Source: Streptomyces sp. NBC_00259
GTDB lineage: Bacteria; Actinomycetota; Actinomycetes; Streptomycetales; Streptomycetaceae
DNA: 64,000 nucleotides
Assembly: GCF_036181745.1 (NCBI RefSeq)
Contig: NZ_CP108080.1
Location: forward strand, 558,001 to 622,000
Reading direction: 5' to 3'
Part shown: piece after piece, positions 31,152-39,898 of the stretch
Numbering within the stretch: the first letter of the stretch is position 1
How the letters are laid out: each line of letters starts with the position of its first letter
Notes under the pieces: generated by a model
What the model was told of the DNA's origin: nothing
What the model saw: only the letters and a program-made list of their open reading frames with translations
Databases searched by the model: none
Made by a program: the position numbers and the translations under genes

Positions 31152-31472
31152 TCAGTCCAGGTGGAACACTTCGGTCAGCGGCCTCATCGCCTCGTCCGGC
31201 GTGGCGCCGTCCAGTGCCTCGAAGAAGCCGGCCATCTCCGCCTGCCAGCGGGCGTTGACGTCGGTGGCGCCCATGGCGGCCTGCGCGGCCGCGAAGTCCT
31301 CGGTCTCCAGATAGCCGACGAGCAGGCCGTCGTCCCGGAGGAAGAGGGAGTAGTTGTGCCAGCCGGCGGCGGAGAGTGCCGCGAGCATCCCGGGCCATAC
31401 GGCCGCGTGACGCTCGCGGTACTCCTCCAGCCGCTCCTGCCGCACCTTCAGCAGAAAGCAGACGCGCTGCAT
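31152..31472 (-). CDS. rhaM: L-rhamnose mutarotase
   Basis: 106 residues, the usual family length. Interconverts the alpha and beta anomers of L-rhamnose so that the isomerase gets its preferred form. It starts MQRVCFLLKVRQERLEEYRE with the family's conserved N-terminal strand and histidine helix (ERHAAVWPGMLAAL), the YSLFLRDDGLLVGYLE strand pair and a tryptophan-rich C-terminal part (NARWQAEMAGFF). ATG 31472 follows GAGG by seven bases. It lies 17 bases after the binding-protein gene rhaS in the transport operon. Confidence 0.9.
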   Translation of the reverse strand: MQRVCFLLKVRQERLEEYRERHAAVWPGMLAALSAAGWHNYSLFLRDDGLLVGYLETEDFAAAQAAMGATDVNARWQAEMAGFFEALDGATPDEAMRPLTEVFHLD

Positions 31473-31489
31473 CGATGAACCTCGGGACC

Positions 31490-32578
31490 TCAGAAGTCGA
31501 AGTCGTCGATGTTGTTCTTGTCGAAGACGGTCGGCGGGCCGAGGATGATCTCGCCGTCCTTGCCGATGGTGTACTCGCCGAGGTCGCCGGCCGTGAACTT
31601 CTCGCCCTCCGCGCCGGTGATCTGGCCCGAGACGAGCGCGGCGGCCACGTACGCACCGAGGCGGCCGAGCTTCTTCGGGTCCCACAGCGCGAACTGCTCG
31701 ACGGTGCCGTCCTTGACGTACGCGCGCATCTGGTTCGGCGTGCCGAGGCCGTTGATGACGACCTTGCCCTTGTAGCTGGAGCCGCTGACGTAGCGGGAAG
31801 CGGCGGCGATGCCGACGGTGGTGGGCGAGATGATGCCCTTCAGGTTCGGGTACGCCTTCAGCAGGCCCTGGGTCTCCTGGAAGGACTTCTGGTCGTCGTC
31901 GTCACCGTAGGCGACCTTGACCAGCTTCATCTCCTTGTACTCGGGCTTCTTCAGCTCGTCCTTCATGAACTCGATCCAGGTGTTCTGGTTCGTCGCGTTC
32001 TGGGTGGCCGAGAGGACCGCGATCTCGCCCTTGTGGCCGAGCTGCTTGGCGATGTTCTGGATCTGGCTGCGGCCGATCTCCTCGGAGCCGGCCTGGTTGA
32101 TGAAGGCGTCACGGCACTCGGGGGCGGTGTCCGAGTCGTAGGTGACGACCTTGATGTCCTGGGCGAGCGCCTGCTTCAGGGAGCCGCAGACCGAGTTCGG
32201 GTCGTTGGCCGCGATCAGGATCGCGTCCTGGCGCTGCTGGACCAGCGTGTTGATGTACGAGACCTGGGACGAGGCCTTGGCGTCGGAGGAGCCGACCTCC
32301 TTGCCGGTGGACCCGAGCTCCTTGACGGTGTCGATGCCGGAGCCGTCGAGGATGGTGAAGTACGGGTTGTTGATCTGCTTGGGCAGGAAGGCGATCTTCA
32401 GGTTCTTCTTCAGCGGGGCGTCGGGGTCGGCCGTGGCGTTCGCGGCCTTCTCCTTCGTCTCGTTCGCGGCGTCGTTCTTGGTGGTGCCCGAGCAGCCGGC
32501 CAGCGTGACGGCCAGGGCGCAGGCCGCCGCGGTGGCGGTGAGGGTGGCACGGCGGCGCGTGCGGGAGTACGCAGACAT
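31490..32578 (-). CDS. rhaS: Rhamnose ABC transporter substrate-binding lipoprotein
   Basis: 362 residues. Lipoprotein signal with Arg-rich n-region (TRRRATL), hydrophobic core and lipobox LAGC, so Cys29 would be lipidated and the protein tethered outside the membrane. The rest is a type I periplasmic sugar-binding fold (IAFLPKQINNPYF, DAILIAANDPNSV, VVTYDSDTAPECRDAFINQA, GIISPTTVGIAAASRYV, VVINGLGTPNQMRAYV). The family is the RhaS rhamnose binder. It follows the permease gene rhaQ by 58 bases and precedes mutarotase. AAAGGGA lies ahead of the ATG. Confidence 0.92.
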   Translation of the reverse strand: MSAYSRTRRRATLTATAAACALAVTLAGCSGTTKNDAANETKEKAANATADPDAPLKKNLKIAFLPKQINNPYFTILDGSGIDTVKELGSTGKEVGSSDAKASSQVSYINTLVQQRQDAILIAANDPNSVCGSLKQALAQDIKVVTYDSDTAPECRDAFINQAGSEEIGRSQIQNIAKQLGHKGEIAVLSATQNATNQNTWIEFMKDELKKPEYKEMKLVKVAYGDDDDQKSFQETQGLLKAYPNLKGIISPTTVGIAAASRYVSGSSYKGKVVINGLGTPNQMRAYVKDGTVEQFALWDPKKLGRLGAYVAAALVSGQITGAEGEKFTAGDLGEYTIGKDGEIILGPPTVFDKNNIDDFDF

Positions 32579-32636
32579 GGTGACGTCCCTTTCGGAGGGC
32601 AGGAGTTGAGGGTGGGGCAGGGAGAACCGAGGGGTG

Positions 32637-33623
32637 TTATGCGGAGGCCGTCGCGGCGCGCCGGTGGCGGCGCTCGGAGAGGGTGGCGACGATCCGTGGG
32701 GTGAGGACGGAGGCGACGAGCAGCAGACCGGTGACGATCACCTGGATCTCGCTGGACACGTCGTTGAGGGTGAGCAGGTTGCCGAGCAGACCGATGAGCA
32801 GCACTCCGGCGAGGGCGCCGCCGAGCGTGCCCCTGCCGCCGTCGAAGTCGATGCCACCGAGCAGCACGGAGGCGATGACGACGAGTTCGAGGCCGATCCC
32901 GTTGTCGGCGCGGGCACTGCCGTACCGCAGGGTGTAGACGATCCCGGCGAACGAGGCGACGAAGCCGGCGAGGACGAAGAGCACCAGCTTGATGCGCTTG
33001 ACCCGGATGCCCGCGAACCAGGCCGCGTCCTCCTGGGCGCCGAGCGCGTACAGCGACCGTCCGAAGGCGGTGCAGTGCAGCACCACCGCGGTGATCACGG
33101 CCAGGACGCCGAACAGGGCGACGGGGTACGGGATGAAGGTCCCCGGCACGGTCTCGGTGTACGTCGCCCACTGGGAGTACGTCTCGGGGAAGTCGGCGAC
33201 CGCCTTGTCCCCGAGGACGACCGAGGCGAGGCCCCGGTAGAGGGTGAGCGTGCCGATGGTGACGGCGAGCGAGGGCAGGCCGACACGGGTGACGAGCCAG
33301 CCGTTGAGGAGGCCGCCGAGCGCGCCCACGAGCAGGCACAGCGGCACGATCATCTCGAAGGCCCAGCCGGCCTCCCACAGCGCGCCGGCGAGCGCGCTGG
33401 ACAGACCCAGCATGGAGGCCACGGACAGGTCGACCTGTCCGGCGACGACCAGCAGGGTCATCGGCAGGGCGATGAGGGCGATCTCGGCGGTGTCGTTGAG
33501 GGCGGCCGAGAGGTTGACGGTGTCCGCGAAACCCTCCGTGGTACCGGCTCCGGCGAGGAAGACGGCGACCACGAGCACACCGACGACGGTGTCCCAACGC
33601 AGGTACTTGGCGAAGGCGGTCAT
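32637..33623 (-). CDS. rhaQ: Rhamnose ABC transporter permease RhaQ
   Basis: 328-residue inner-membrane permease of the ribose/rhamnose type (BPD_transp_2), with about eight to ten hydrophobic segments. Family landmarks: VAGQVDLSVASMLGLSSALA near the N-terminus, GLPSLAVTIGTLTLYRGLA in the middle, and the ATPase-contact loop YALGAQEDAAWFAGI (EAA-like). ATG 33623 overlaps the stop of the upstream permease gene in an ATGA, with GAGGAG seven bases before. It pairs with RhaP to form the channel. Confidence 0.9.
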   Translation of the reverse strand: MTAFAKYLRWDTVVGVLVVAVFLAGAGTTEGFADTVNLSAALNDTAEIALIALPMTLLVVAGQVDLSVASMLGLSSALAGALWEAGWAFEMIVPLCLLVGALGGLLNGWLVTRVGLPSLAVTIGTLTLYRGLASVVLGDKAVADFPETYSQWATYTETVPGTFIPYPVALFGVLAVITAVVLHCTAFGRSLYALGAQEDAAWFAGIRVKRIKLVLFVLAGFVASFAGIVYTLRYGSARADNGIGLELVVIASVLLGGIDFDGGRGTLGGALAGVLLIGLLGNLLTLNDVSSEIQVIVTGLLLVASVLTPRIVATLSERRHRRAATASA

Positions 33624-34654
33624 CGCCGGCTCCTCTTCCTCAGCGCGCTGGTGGTGCGCAGGTTCACGATGCGGTCGGTGGTGATGGCCGCGAGCAGCAG
33701 CACACCCGTGATGGCCTGCTGCCAGAAGGAGTCCACCTTCAGGACGACGAGAGCGCTGCCGATGGTGGTGAGCAGCAGCGCGCCGAGCGCCGCGCCCCAG
33801 ACCGTGCCGACGCCGCCGGTGATGGCGACGCCGCCCACGACGACCGCACTGACGACGTTCAGCTCCCAGCCGCCCGCCGCGTCGGCGACGACGGTGCCGA
33901 AGCGGGCGAGCCACAGGGCCCCGGCGAAGCCGGCGATCGCGCCGGAGAAGGCGTACGCGGCGAGCACGCGGCGGCGGATGGGGATGCCGGCGAGCCGCGC
34001 CGCCTCGGGGCTGGACCCGATCGCGTACAGCTCCCGGCCGCTGCGGTAGCTGCGCAGGTAGTAGGCGGTGCCGGCGAGGACGGCGGCGGAGATCAGCGGC
34101 AGGTACGGGATGCCGAGGACGCTCCCGCTGCCGAGGGCGAGCACGTCGTCGGGGACGTCGGCGGCGTTGATCTGCTCACCGTGCGCCCAGGCGTGGTCGA
34201 TGCCCTGGATGACGTAGAGCATGCCGAGGGTGACGACCAGCGCGGGCACCCGGCCGAAGCTGACCAGGAGTCCGCTGACCAGTCCGCACAGGACGCCGAG
34301 TCCGATGCCGAGCAGGACGACGGTGAGCGCGCCGTGGTCGGTGCCCGAGACGAAGGTGCCGCAGGCGAAGGCGGAGAGTCCGACGACGGAGCCGACGGAG
34401 AGGTCGATGTTGCGGGTGATGACGACGACGGCCTGGCCGGCGACGAGCAGCACCAGGATCGAGGAGTTGAGCAGCAGGTCCTTGATGCCCTGGTCGTCCA
34501 GGAAGGAAGGGTTGGCGGCCCAGGTGGCGAGGATCAGTGCCACGAGTGCGCCGCCGATGCTCAGCTCGCGGGCGCGGAAGACCAGGTCCATGAGCGAACG
34601 CGCCGAGCGGTCCGTCTCCGGCGCGGCAGGCGGGGTTTCCAGGGTGGCCGTCAC
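33620..34654 (-). CDS. rhaP: Rhamnose ABC transporter permease RhaP
   Basis: 344-residue membrane permease, sister to RhaQ, with the landmarks VAGQAVVVITRNIDLSVGSV, VPALVVTLGMLYVIQGID and YAIGSSPEAARLAGI. I use the GTG at 34654 (MTATLETPP), which has AAAGGA upstream; the longer frame to 34774 would add a Pro/Arg-rich non-membrane stretch overlapping the ATPase gene. It sits between the ATPase gene (100-base gap) and rhaQ (4-base overlap). Confidence 0.88.
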   Translation of the reverse strand: MTATLETPPAAPETDRSARSLMDLVFRARELSIGGALVALILATWAANPSFLDDQGIKDLLLNSSILVLLVAGQAVVVITRNIDLSVGSVVGLSAFACGTFVSGTDHGALTVVLLGIGLGVLCGLVSGLLVSFGRVPALVVTLGMLYVIQGIDHAWAHGEQINAADVPDDVLALGSGSVLGIPYLPLISAAVLAGTAYYLRSYRSGRELYAIGSSPEAARLAGIPIRRRVLAAYAFSGAIAGFAGALWLARFGTVVADAAGGWELNVVSAVVVGGVAITGGVGTVWGAALGALLLTTIGSALVVLKVDSFWQQAITGVLLLAAITTDRIVNLRTTSALRKRSRR

Positions 34655-34754
34655 GCCGCTGTCCTTTCGTATGAGCCGCCGCGGGGGCGGGTGCGGGGGC
34701 CGGCGGGGAGGTCGCCCGCGGCCGGGCGGGCCCGGCGGGGGCCGGGCGCGCCCG

Positions 34755-36281
34755 TCATGCCGCCCTCCCGGCACCGCTGCGGCCGGTCGCCGCGGCCATG
34801 ACCGTCTCCTCGCTCGCCTCGTCGCGCGGGATCTCCGCGACGAGCCGGCCCTCGTGCATCACCAGCACCCGGTCGGCCATGCCGAGGACCTCGGGCAGGT
34901 CGGAGGAGACCATCAGCACGGCGAGCCCCTCGGCGGCGAGCGAGGAGAGCAGCCGGTGCACCTCGGCCTTGGTGCCGACGTCGATGCCGCGTGTGGGCTC
35001 GTCGACGATGAGCACCGTCGGGTCGGTGGCCAGCCACTTGGCGAGGACCACCTTCTGCTGATTGCCGCCGGAGAGCACGCCGACCGCGTCGCCGAGCGTG
35101 TTGTACTTCAGCTGGAGCTTCACGGCCCAGTCGGTGGCCCGGGCCCGCTCCAGAGCGCGGCGGACCAGGCCGCCGCTGCCGAGGCTGCCGAGCCCGGTGA
35201 GTCCGATGTTGCGCTCGATGGACGCCTCCATCACGAGCCCGCGCTGGCGCCGGTCCTCCGGTACGAGGGCGACTCCGGCGGCCATCGCGGCGGTCGGTGA
35301 ACCGGCGCGCAGCGCCGTGCCGTTCACGTGCACCTCGCCCGCGTCGGCGCGGTCCACGCCGAAGACGGCCTGGACGACCTCGGAGCGGCCGGCGCCGACG
35401 AGTCCGGCGAGGGCGACGATCTCGCCGCGGCGGACCTCGAACGACACGTCCCGGAAGACGCCTTCGCGGGTGAGCCGGCGTACCGACAGCGCGGTCTCGC
35501 CGACGGTGGTGGCCTGCTTGGGGTAGAGCTCGTCCAGGTCGCGGCCGACCATGCGGCGCACGAGGTCGTCCTCGGCGAGTCCTTCGAGTGGTTCGGAGGC
35601 GACCCAGCGGCCGTCGCGCAGCGTCGTGACGCGCTGGCAGAGCTGGAAGATCTCCTCCAGCCGGTGCGAGATGAACAGGACGGCGGCGCCGGCGGCGCGC
35701 AGCGTCCTGACGACCGAGAACAGCCGGGCGGTCTCGCTGCCGGTGAGCGCCGCGGTGGGCTCGTCCATGATCAGGACACGGGCGTCGAAGGAGAGCGCCT
35801 TGGCGATCTCGACGATCTGCTGGTCGGCGATGGACAGCCCGCGGGCGAGCCGGCCGGGGTCGAGGTCGACGCCGAGCCGGGCCATCAGGGTCGCGGTCGC
35901 GTCGTGGACGGACCTGCGGTCGATCCGGCCGAGGGAGAGCCGCGGCTGGCGGCCCATGAAGATGTTCTCGGCGATCGAGAGGTCGGGGAAGAGCGTGGGC
36001 TCCTGGTAGATGACCGCGATGCCGGCGTCGCGGGCGTCGGCAGGGCCGCGGAAGACGACCGGCTCGCCGTCGAGCAGCACCTGACCGGAGTCGGGGCGGT
36101 GCACCCCGGCCAGGGTCTTGATGAGGGTCGACTTGCCCGCGCCGTTCTCGCCCGCGAGCGCATGGACCTCGCCCGGGAGCAGTTGCAGGGAGACGTCCTG
36201 CAGGGCCCGTACGGCGCCGAAGGACTTGGACACGTCCGTCAGGGCCAGAACGGGGGCCGGGCCCGTGTCGGGCTGGTTCAT
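34755..36281 (-). CDS. rhaT: Rhamnose ABC transporter ATP-binding protein, two ABC domains
   Basis: 508 residues with two ABC ATPase cassettes, as in all ribose-type sugar importers. The first has Walker [10 protein letters not shown] (44-52), a signature variant [16 protein letters not shown] and Walker [12 protein letters not shown]. The second has a degenerate Walker A ([10 protein letters not shown]), signature [16 protein letters not shown] and [14 protein letters not shown]. The degenerate second P-loop is normal for this family. ATG 36281 has GGAG five bases before it. It is the first gene of the minus-strand rhamnose arm, behind a promoter and LacI-type operator in the divergent control region. 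Confidence 0.92.
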   Translation of the reverse strand: MNQPDTGPAPVLALTDVSKSFGAVRALQDVSLQLLPGEVHALAGENGAGKSTLIKTLAGVHRPDSGQVLLDGEPVVFRGPADARDAGIAVIYQEPTLFPDLSIAENIFMGRQPRLSLGRIDRRSVHDATATLMARLGVDLDPGRLARGLSIADQQIVEIAKALSFDARVLIMDEPTAALTGSETARLFSVVRTLRAAGAAVLFISHRLEEIFQLCQRVTTLRDGRWVASEPLEGLAEDDLVRRMVGRDLDELYPKQATTVGETALSVRRLTREGVFRDVSFEVRRGEIVALAGLVGAGRSEVVQAVFGVDRADAGEVHVNGTALRAGSPTAAMAAGVALVPEDRRQRGLVMEASIERNIGLTGLGSLGSGGLVRRALERARATDWAVKLQLKYNTLGDAVGVLSGGNQQKVVLAKWLATDPTVLIVDEPTRGIDVGTKAEVHRLLSSLAAEGLAVLMVSSDLPEVLGMADRVLVMHEGRLVAEIPRDEASEETVMAAATGRSGAGRAA

Positions 36282-36316
36282 GGATGCTCCGTGGAAGGTG
36301 CGCCGTGAAGGCGCCG

Positions 36317-36328
36317 TGAAAGGTTTCA
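36317..36328. promoter_or_regulatory. LacI-type operator before rhaT
   Basis: TGAAAGGTTTCA, arms TGAAA/TTTCA around GG, one base off the LacI-family consensus TGAAACGTTTCA. It lies 36 bases upstream of the rhaT start and about 15 bases downstream of its predicted -10, over the expected transcription start. That position fits repression. Confidence 0.65.
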
Positions 36329-36342
36329 ATCGAGTTTCACGG

Positions 36343-36372
36343 AAGCTAGACGTGCAACACCCGCGGCGTCAA
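36343..36372 (-). promoter_or_regulatory. Predicted rhaT promoter
   Basis: On the minus strand: -35 TTGACG (36372-36367), 18-base spacer, -10 TAGCTT (36348-36343). Matches the vegetative Streptomyces consensus reasonably and faces rhaT, with the LacI-type operator just downstream. Confidence 0.5.
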
Positions 36373-36411
36373 TGGGTCAGTTCATGAAATTTTCTCGGCC
36401 TACTCGCTCTC

Positions 36412-36440
36412 TTGACAGTCCTGTTGGGCGGTCATAGCTT
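36412..36440 (+). promoter_or_regulatory. Predicted rhaI promoter
   Basis: -35 TTGACA (36412-36417), 17-base spacer, -10 TAGCTT (36435-36440). A perfect -35 with ideal spacing. The same -10 sequence serves the divergent rhaT promoter. Confidence 0.6.
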
Positions 36441-36448
36441 CACGTCGA

Positions 36449-36460
36449 TGAAACGATTCA
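36449..36460. promoter_or_regulatory. LacI-type operator before rhaI
   Basis: TGAAACGATTCA, 11 of 12 identical to the consensus TGAAACGTTTCA, eight bases past the rhaI -10, so it would cover the transcription start. Confidence 0.65.
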
Positions 36461-36492
36461 CACGTCCGCTCGGCCCCCAGGAGAGCTGATCC

Positions 36493-37671
36493 ATGTCCGG
36501 TGTATCCGCCGTGTCCGCCGCCAAGGCGGCTCTCAAGACCCAGGCCATCGAGACCCCGTCGTGGGCGTACGCCAATTCCGGCACGCGCTTCAAGGTGTTC
36601 GCGCAGCCCGGAGTGCCGCGAACCCCGCGCGAGAAGCTCGACGACGCCGCGCGCGTCCACGAGCACACCGGCGTGGCCCCGACCGTCGCCCTGCACATCC
36701 CGTGGGACGCGGTCGACGGCTCCGATGGATACGCAGAGCTCGCCAAGTACGCCGAGGAGCGCGGCCTCGGGCTCGGCGCGATCAACTCCAACGTCTTCCA
36801 GGACGACGACTACAAGCTCGGCTCGGTCACCCACCCCGACCCGGCCGTGCGCCGCAAGGCCCTCGGGCATCTGCTGGAGTGCGTCGACATCATGGACGCG
36901 ACCGGCTCGCGCGATCTGAAGCTGTGGTTCTCCGACGGCACCAACTACCCGGGTCAGGACGACATCCGGGCCCGCCAGGACCGGCTCGCCGAGGCGCTGG
37001 CCGCCGTCTACGAGCGCCTCGGCGACAACCAGCGGATGCTGCTGGAGTACAAGTTCTTCGAGCCGGCGTTCTACGCCACCGACGTCCCGGACTGGGGCAC
37101 GGCGTACGCGCACTGCCTCAAGCTCGGCCCCAAGGCCCAGGTCGTCGTCGACACCGGCCACCACGCGCCCGGCACCAACATCGAGTTCATCGTCGCGCTG
37201 CTGCTGCGCGAGGGGAAGCTCGGCGGCTTCGACTTCAACTCCCGCTTCTACGCGGACGACGACCTGATGGTCGGCGCGGCCGACCCGTTCCAGCTGTTCC
37301 GGATCATGTACGAGGTGATCCGGGGCAGCGGCTTCGGGCCGGACGTGGCTTTCATGCTCGACCAGTGCCACAACATCGAGGCGAAGATCCCGGCGATCAT
37401 CCGCTCGGTGATGAACGTCCAGGAGGCGACGGCGAAGGCCCTCCTCGTCGACGGCGACGCCCTCGCCGCCGCCCAGCGCTCCGGGGACGTCCTCGCGGCC
37501 AACGCGGTGCTGATGGACGCCTACAACACGGACGTACGCCCGATGCTCGCCGAGGTCCGCGAGGAAATCGGCATCGACCCGGACCCGATGGCGGCGTACG
37601 CCCGCTCCGGCTGGGCCCAGAAGATCGTCGACGAGCGCGTCGGCGGCACCCAGGCGGGCTGGGGGGCGTGA
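36493..37671 (+). CDS. rhaI: L-rhamnose isomerase
   Basis: 392-residue cytoplasmic isomerase converting L-rhamnose to L-rhamnulose. The TIM-barrel metal ligands are visible: Glu in LEYKFFEPAFYATD, Asp and His in VVVDTGHHAPGTN, and Asp in GGFDFNSRFYADDDL. Length and sequence fit the actinobacterial RhaI type rather than E. coli RhaA. ATG 36493 follows AGGAGAG by six bases. It is the first gene of the plus-strand catabolic operon, behind a strong predicted promoter and LacI operator. Confidence 0.92.
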   Translation: MSGVSAVSAAKAALKTQAIETPSWAYANSGTRFKVFAQPGVPRTPREKLDDAARVHEHTGVAPTVALHIPWDAVDGSDGYAELAKYAEERGLGLGAINSNVFQDDDYKLGSVTHPDPAVRRKALGHLLECVDIMDATGSRDLKLWFSDGTNYPGQDDIRARQDRLAEALAAVYERLGDNQRMLLEYKFFEPAFYATDVPDWGTAYAHCLKLGPKAQVVVDTGHHAPGTNIEFIVALLLREGKLGGFDFNSRFYADDDLMVGAADPFQLFRIMYEVIRGSGFGPDVAFMLDQCHNIEAKIPAIIRSVMNVQEATAKALLVDGDALAAAQRSGDVLAANAVLMDAYNTDVRPMLAEVREEIGIDPDPMAAYARSGWAQKIVDERVGGTQAGWGA

Positions 37672-37737
37672 CCCCGGCGCCGGACCCGCTACGACCCGAC
37701 GAGGCATGATCCCGCCCGGAATCGAAGGAAACAGGGA

Positions 37738-39783
37738 ATGACGGACGCAACTCACGAGCGCGTATCCGAGCTGCTCGCCCGCTCGCACGGACTGGGCGCC
37801 GACCCCCGGAACACCAACTACGCCGGCGGCAACACGTCGGCCAAGGGCACCGACACCGACCCCGTGACCGGGCAGGACATCGAGCTGATGTGGGTCAAGG
37901 GCTCCGGGGGCGACCTCGGGACGCTCACCGCCGGCGGGCTCGCCGCGCTCCGGCTCGACCGGCTGCGCGCGCTCACCGGGGTGTACCCGGGCGTGGACCG
38001 CGAGGACGAGATGGTCGCGGCCTTCGACTACTGCCTGCACGGCAAGGGCGGTGCCGCGCCGTCCATCGACACCGCGATGCACGGCCTCGTCGAGGCCGCC
38101 CACGTCGACCACCTGCACCCCGACTCGGGCATCGCGCTCGCCTGCGCCGCCGACGGCGAGGCGCTCACCAAGGAGTGCTTCGGCAACCAGGTCGTGTGGG
38201 TGCCGTGGCGCCGCCCCGGCTTCCAGCTCGGCCTGGACATCGCGGCCGTCAAGGCGGCCAACCCTGAGGCGATCGGCTGCATCCTCGGCGGGCACGGCAT
38301 CACCGCCTGGGGCGACACGTCCGAGGAGTGCGAGCGCAACTCGCTGCACATCATCCGCACCGCCGAGGCGTTCCTCGCCGACCGCGGCAAGGCCGAGCCG
38401 TTCGGGCCCGTACTCGACGGGTACGGGCCGCTACCGGATGCCGAGCGCAAGGCCCGCGCCGCCGCGCTCGCGCCCGTCGTGCGGGGCCTCGCCTCCACCG
38501 ACCGACCGCAGGTGGGCCACTTCACCGACGCGGACGTCGTCCTCGACTTCCTGGCGCGCGCCGAGCACCCGCGGCTGGCCGCGCTCGGCACCTCCTGCCC
38601 CGACCACTTCCTGCGCACGAAGGTCCGTCCGCTCGTCCTCGACCTGCCGGCCGGTGCCCCGCTGGAGGAGGCGGTCGCCCGCCTGAAGGAGCTGCACGGC
38701 GCCTACCGCGAGGACTATCGCGGCTACTACGAGCGGCACGCCGACGCCGACTCGCCCGCGATGCGCGGCGCCGACCCGGCGATCGTGCTCGTGCCGGGCG
38801 TCGGCATGTTCAGCTTCGGCAAGGACAAGCAGACCGCGCGCGTCGCGGGCGAGTTCTACGTCAACGCGATCAACGTGATGCGCGGCGCCGAGGCCGTCTC
38901 CTCGTACGCACCCATCGAGGAAGCGGAGAAGTTCCGCATCGAGTACTGGGAGCTGGAGGAGGCCAAGCTCCGCCGCATGCCCGCGCCGAAGCCGCTCGCG
39001 ACCCGGGTCGCGCTCGTGACGGGGGCCGGCTCCGGCATCGGCAGGGCCATCGCTCACCGGCTGGTCGCCGAGGGTGCGTGCGTGGTCGTGGCCGACATGA
39101 ACGCGGACGGCGCGGCCGCCGTCGCGGAGGAGCTCGGCGGCCCCGACAAGGCGGTCCCGGTGACGGTCGACGTCACCTCCGAGGAGCAGATCGTGGCAGC
39201 GTTCGCCGCGGCCTCGCTCGCCTTCGGCGGCGTCGACCTGGTCGTCAACAACGCCGGGATCTCCATCTCCAAGCCGCTCCTGGAGACGACGGCGAAGGAC
39301 TGGGACCTCCAGCACGACATCATGGCCCGCGGCTCCTTCCTGGTCTCGCGCGACGCGGCCCGGGTGATGACCGCGCAGGGCTTCGGCGGCGACATCGTCT
39401 ACATCGCTTCCAAGAACGGTGTCTTCGCGGGCCCGAACAACATCGCGTACGGCGCCACCAAGGCCGACCAGGCGCACCAGGTCCGGCTGCTCGCCGCCGA
39501 ACTGGGCGAGCACGGCATCCGCGTCAACGGCGTCAATCCGGACGGGGTGGTGCGCGGCTCGGGCATCTTCGCGGGCGGCTGGGGCGCGAAGCGGGCGGCG
39601 GTGTACGGCGTGGAGGAGGAGAAGCTCGGCGAGTTCTACGCCCAGCGGACCCTGCTCAAGCGGGAGGTCCTCCCGGAGCACGTCGCGGGCGCGGTCTTCG
39701 CCCTGACGGGCGGCGACCTGAGCCACACGACCGGCCTCCACGTCCCGGTGGACGCGGGCGTCGCGGCGGCGTTCCTCCGCTGA
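37738..39783 (+). CDS. rhaD: Bifunctional rhamnulose-1-phosphate aldolase/lactaldehyde dehydrogenase
   Basis: 681-residue fusion. Residues 1-400 are a class II aldolase (RhaD/AraD type: GGNTSAKG, VKGSGGDLG, zinc histidines in HVDHLHPDSGI and GGHGITAWG), cutting rhamnulose-1-phosphate to DHAP and L-lactaldehyde. Residues about 425-681 are an SDR domain (VTGAGSGIGRAIAH, NNAGIS, YGATKADQAHQV) that oxidises lactaldehyde to lactate. The Ser of the SDR triad lies in YIASKNGV. It starts 66 bases after rhaI. The fusion is typical of Bacillus and actinobacterial rhamnose pathways and supplies lactate to the LutABC genes downstream. Confidence 0.92.
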   Translation: MTDATHERVSELLARSHGLGADPRNTNYAGGNTSAKGTDTDPVTGQDIELMWVKGSGGDLGTLTAGGLAALRLDRLRALTGVYPGVDREDEMVAAFDYCLHGKGGAAPSIDTAMHGLVEAAHVDHLHPDSGIALACAADGEALTKECFGNQVVWVPWRRPGFQLGLDIAAVKAANPEAIGCILGGHGITAWGDTSEECERNSLHIIRTAEAFLADRGKAEPFGPVLDGYGPLPDAERKARAAALAPVVRGLASTDRPQVGHFTDADVVLDFLARAEHPRLAALGTSCPDHFLRTKVRPLVLDLPAGAPLEEAVARLKELHGAYREDYRGYYERHADADSPAMRGADPAIVLVPGVGMFSFGKDKQTARVAGEFYVNAINVMRGAEAVSSYAPIEEAEKFRIEYWELEEAKLRRMPAPKPLATRVALVTGAGSGIGRAIAHRLVAEGACVVVADMNADGAAAVAEELGGPDKAVPVTVDVTSEEQIVAAFAAASLAFGGVDLVVNNAGISISKPLLETTAKDWDLQHDIMARGSFLVSRDAARVMTAQGFGGDIVYIASKNGVFAGPNNIAYGATKADQAHQVRLLAAELGEHGIRVNGVNPDGVVRGSGIFAGGWGAKRAAVYGVEEEKLGEFYAQRTLLKREVLPEHVAGAVFALTGGDLSHTTGLHVPVDAGVAAAFLR

Positions 39784-39839
39784 CGCCGCGCGGGCCGCGG
39801 CGACGCGAGTCGCCGGCGGCACCCGACGCCCCTTCGCGT

Positions 39840-39878
39840 TGTGGGCATGCGTTCCGCCCCGCGGAACGCATGCCCACA
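39840..39878 (+). terminator. 18-bp perfect stem between rhaD and rhaB
   Basis: Perfect inverted repeat 39840-39857 with 39861-39878 around loop CCC, 57 bases after rhaD and 21 before rhaB. There is no T-tract. It could be an internal terminator, an RNA processing site or a stability element that lowers expression of rhaB and lutABC relative to rhaID. Confidence 0.6.
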
Positions 39879-39898
39879 CCCTTATAAGGACTCACGAC

